Source of the DNA: Hoplostethus atlanticus
Taxonomy: Eukaryota; Chordata; Actinopteri; Trachichthyiformes; Trachichthyidae
Direction: 5' to 3'
DNA length: 64,000 bases
NCBI GenBank assembly: GCA_034670405.1
Contig: JAXDDX010000006.1
Location: forward strand, 10,413,501 to 10,477,500
Below are positions 62,769 to 64,000 of this stretch, piece after piece. Position 1 is the first letter of the stretch; each line of letters starts with the position of its first letter. A program made the translations under genes and the position numbers. The notes under the pieces are model-generated. The model made no database searches. It worked only from the letters and a program-made list of their open reading frames with translations, and was not told the DNA's origin.

Positions 62769-64000
62769 GATAACCTTTCACTTGATTTCAAAGTAACACT
62801 ATGACGATGCGTTTCCCACTGGAAAGCGGTGTGTAAATACTGGCTGTACTCAACACACACTCACTCAAACACAAACACACTATGTGAAATATTTACGTGA
62901 GATCAAAACGGTTGGACTGCAGTTTGGGAAACATCACTGAGCAGATGTTTGCAATATGTCACCGATGGACGATCTGCAGATCTTTTGTTTCTCTTCAGCG
63001 GGTGGTGCGGTAGATTCCAGGGAACAGCACGCCGTCACGCTGGGCCGCTGTGGCGTCGTTTTCCCACCGAAGGACGAGCTTCCGTCTGCGTCGGTCTCGT
63101 CAGCCCAAACCTCCTCAACTCTAAATCAAATCAGAATTGCTTTATGTTTTGCAATCGATGGGCAGGAGTTTCTGTGGGTGGCGCGTCAGTGTTTCTTGTG
63201 AAATGTTTATGTGGGTGTGGCACTGGGGGTGATTTCAAATGAAGAGGCCCAGCTTTGCTCCTGGGCCCATGCCAGCTTCAGCTCCAGATGATGTTGCAGT
63301 ATAAGAGTGGCTCTTATTGGGATGTTTCATCATGCTGGATGGACAGCGAGCAATAGAGCCAGATGATACATTTTCATTGTATTTACATTTTTCTATGTGT
63401 GAAATTTCAAAATCTCAAATTCTGCAGTAGACTTTTTAAAATCTGCATTAAAAAAACAACAACACATTTTTACATTGATAGTGGTTGCTATGGTGCCTGT
63501 TGACAGTAGGTAATACATATGGCACTGTATGGTTAGTTTATTTGTCTACATGTGGCCCATCAACTCAACTGAATTTTATTATTTTCTCAGAACAATCAAA
63601 CAGATTGGTGTTTCAAAGTGTTTAGAAACAAATTGATCAAACCTAGAGAGTGAAAACGTCTTGATCTCTATGGCTTGTGAAAGCAGATAACAGCTTCCAG
63701 ACTTCACTGACTTTCAAGTCAGAGGGAGCTAATGATGAGTGGCCCTCCTGGTAGTCTTGTCAGGTTTTGATCTTTGGCCTCAGACAAGCATTTGTGTTGA
63801 TGAATTTGTCTACTCAGACAAATTGGGAGTAGTAGTAAAAGTAAGGGAGTAAATGCTCTTCTTTTTGGTGGAGAGAGAATCAGGTGGACCAACAGCATAT
63901 AAACCAAACAGCCCACCCATGGAGGCTTTGCAGGTGCTTCACAAATCTCCCCGCAAACCACGTCTGGCGCCACCTTGGAAGTCCATTGGAGAATTGGCTG
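62769..64000. other. Window end without recognisable gene
   Basis: A GC-richer stretch at 62996-63120 follows TTTCTCTTCAG but gives no recognisable protein in any frame. The rest is AT-rich. I see no repeat with clear ends. Confidence 0.35.

Noticed and set aside
62299-62781. Heptapeptide-repeat open frames on both strands
   Set aside because: They are a by-product of the 21-bp minisatellite, with no promoter, splice or initiation context.
63001-63201. GC-rich candidate exon after TTTCTCTTCAG
   Set aside because: No convincing donor in phase and no recognisable protein in any frame on either strand.

Overview
The window looks like nuclear DNA of a ray-finned (teleost) fish. The genes are split into many short exons with GT-AG introns. 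CA/GT microsatellites are abundant, several short inverted-repeat DNA transposons are present, and the genes match fish proteins: zmym4 tandem duplicates, adenylate kinase 2 and a CD209-like lectin. The species cannot be fixed from the sequence.

Layout. Bases 1-1025 hold the decayed 3' end of a pogo/Tigger-like DNA transposon. From 2.3 to 22.3 kb lies zmym4 copy A (+ strand, 27 coding exons, 9 MYM-type zinc fingers, C-terminal DUF3504 domain). From 22.7 to 27.7 kb lies a gene joining a KMT5A-like SET domain, two zinc-finger-like motifs and a Crypton-type tyrosine-recombinase domain (835 codons). From 28.4 to 44.3 kb lies zmym4 copy B (+). Its 34 reconstructed exons stay in one frame for 1,943 codons, and its 5' MYM-finger exon block is repeated inside the gene, giving 15 fingers. 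From 45.0 to 48.5 kb lies an 8-exon type II C-type lectin receptor with an ITIM (- strand). From 49.6 to 58.6 kb lies ak2 (+, 6 coding exons, long 3'UTR). Near 59.1-59.46 kb a CRE-rich promoter and a probable noncoding first exon open an unidentified + strand gene. The remaining 4.5 kb looks like its first intron and carries microsatellites and a 21-bp minisatellite.

How the genes relate. The two zmym4 copies are tandem paralogues with patches of near-identity that run through introns, which suggests gene conversion. Copy A carries several insertions (TTAA-flanked and other TIR elements, hairpins) that copy B lacks, plus a one-base length difference in exon 15 that would stop translation unless the exon is skipped. 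DUF3504 of ZMYM proteins is itself reported to descend from a Crypton recombinase, so the locus holds two separate generations of recombinase-derived genes side by side. The intervening SET-recombinase gene has an open reading frame, but key catalytic residues of both enzyme domains are replaced, so it may act as a binding protein rather than as an enzyme.

The most interesting items are the symmetric (phase 1-1) exon-block repetition in copy B, the SET-recombinase double pseudoenzyme, and the possible read-through between that gene and the promoter-less copy B. All exon coordinates were read by eye from splice signals and phase. Gene names rest on remembered family motifs, not on searches.
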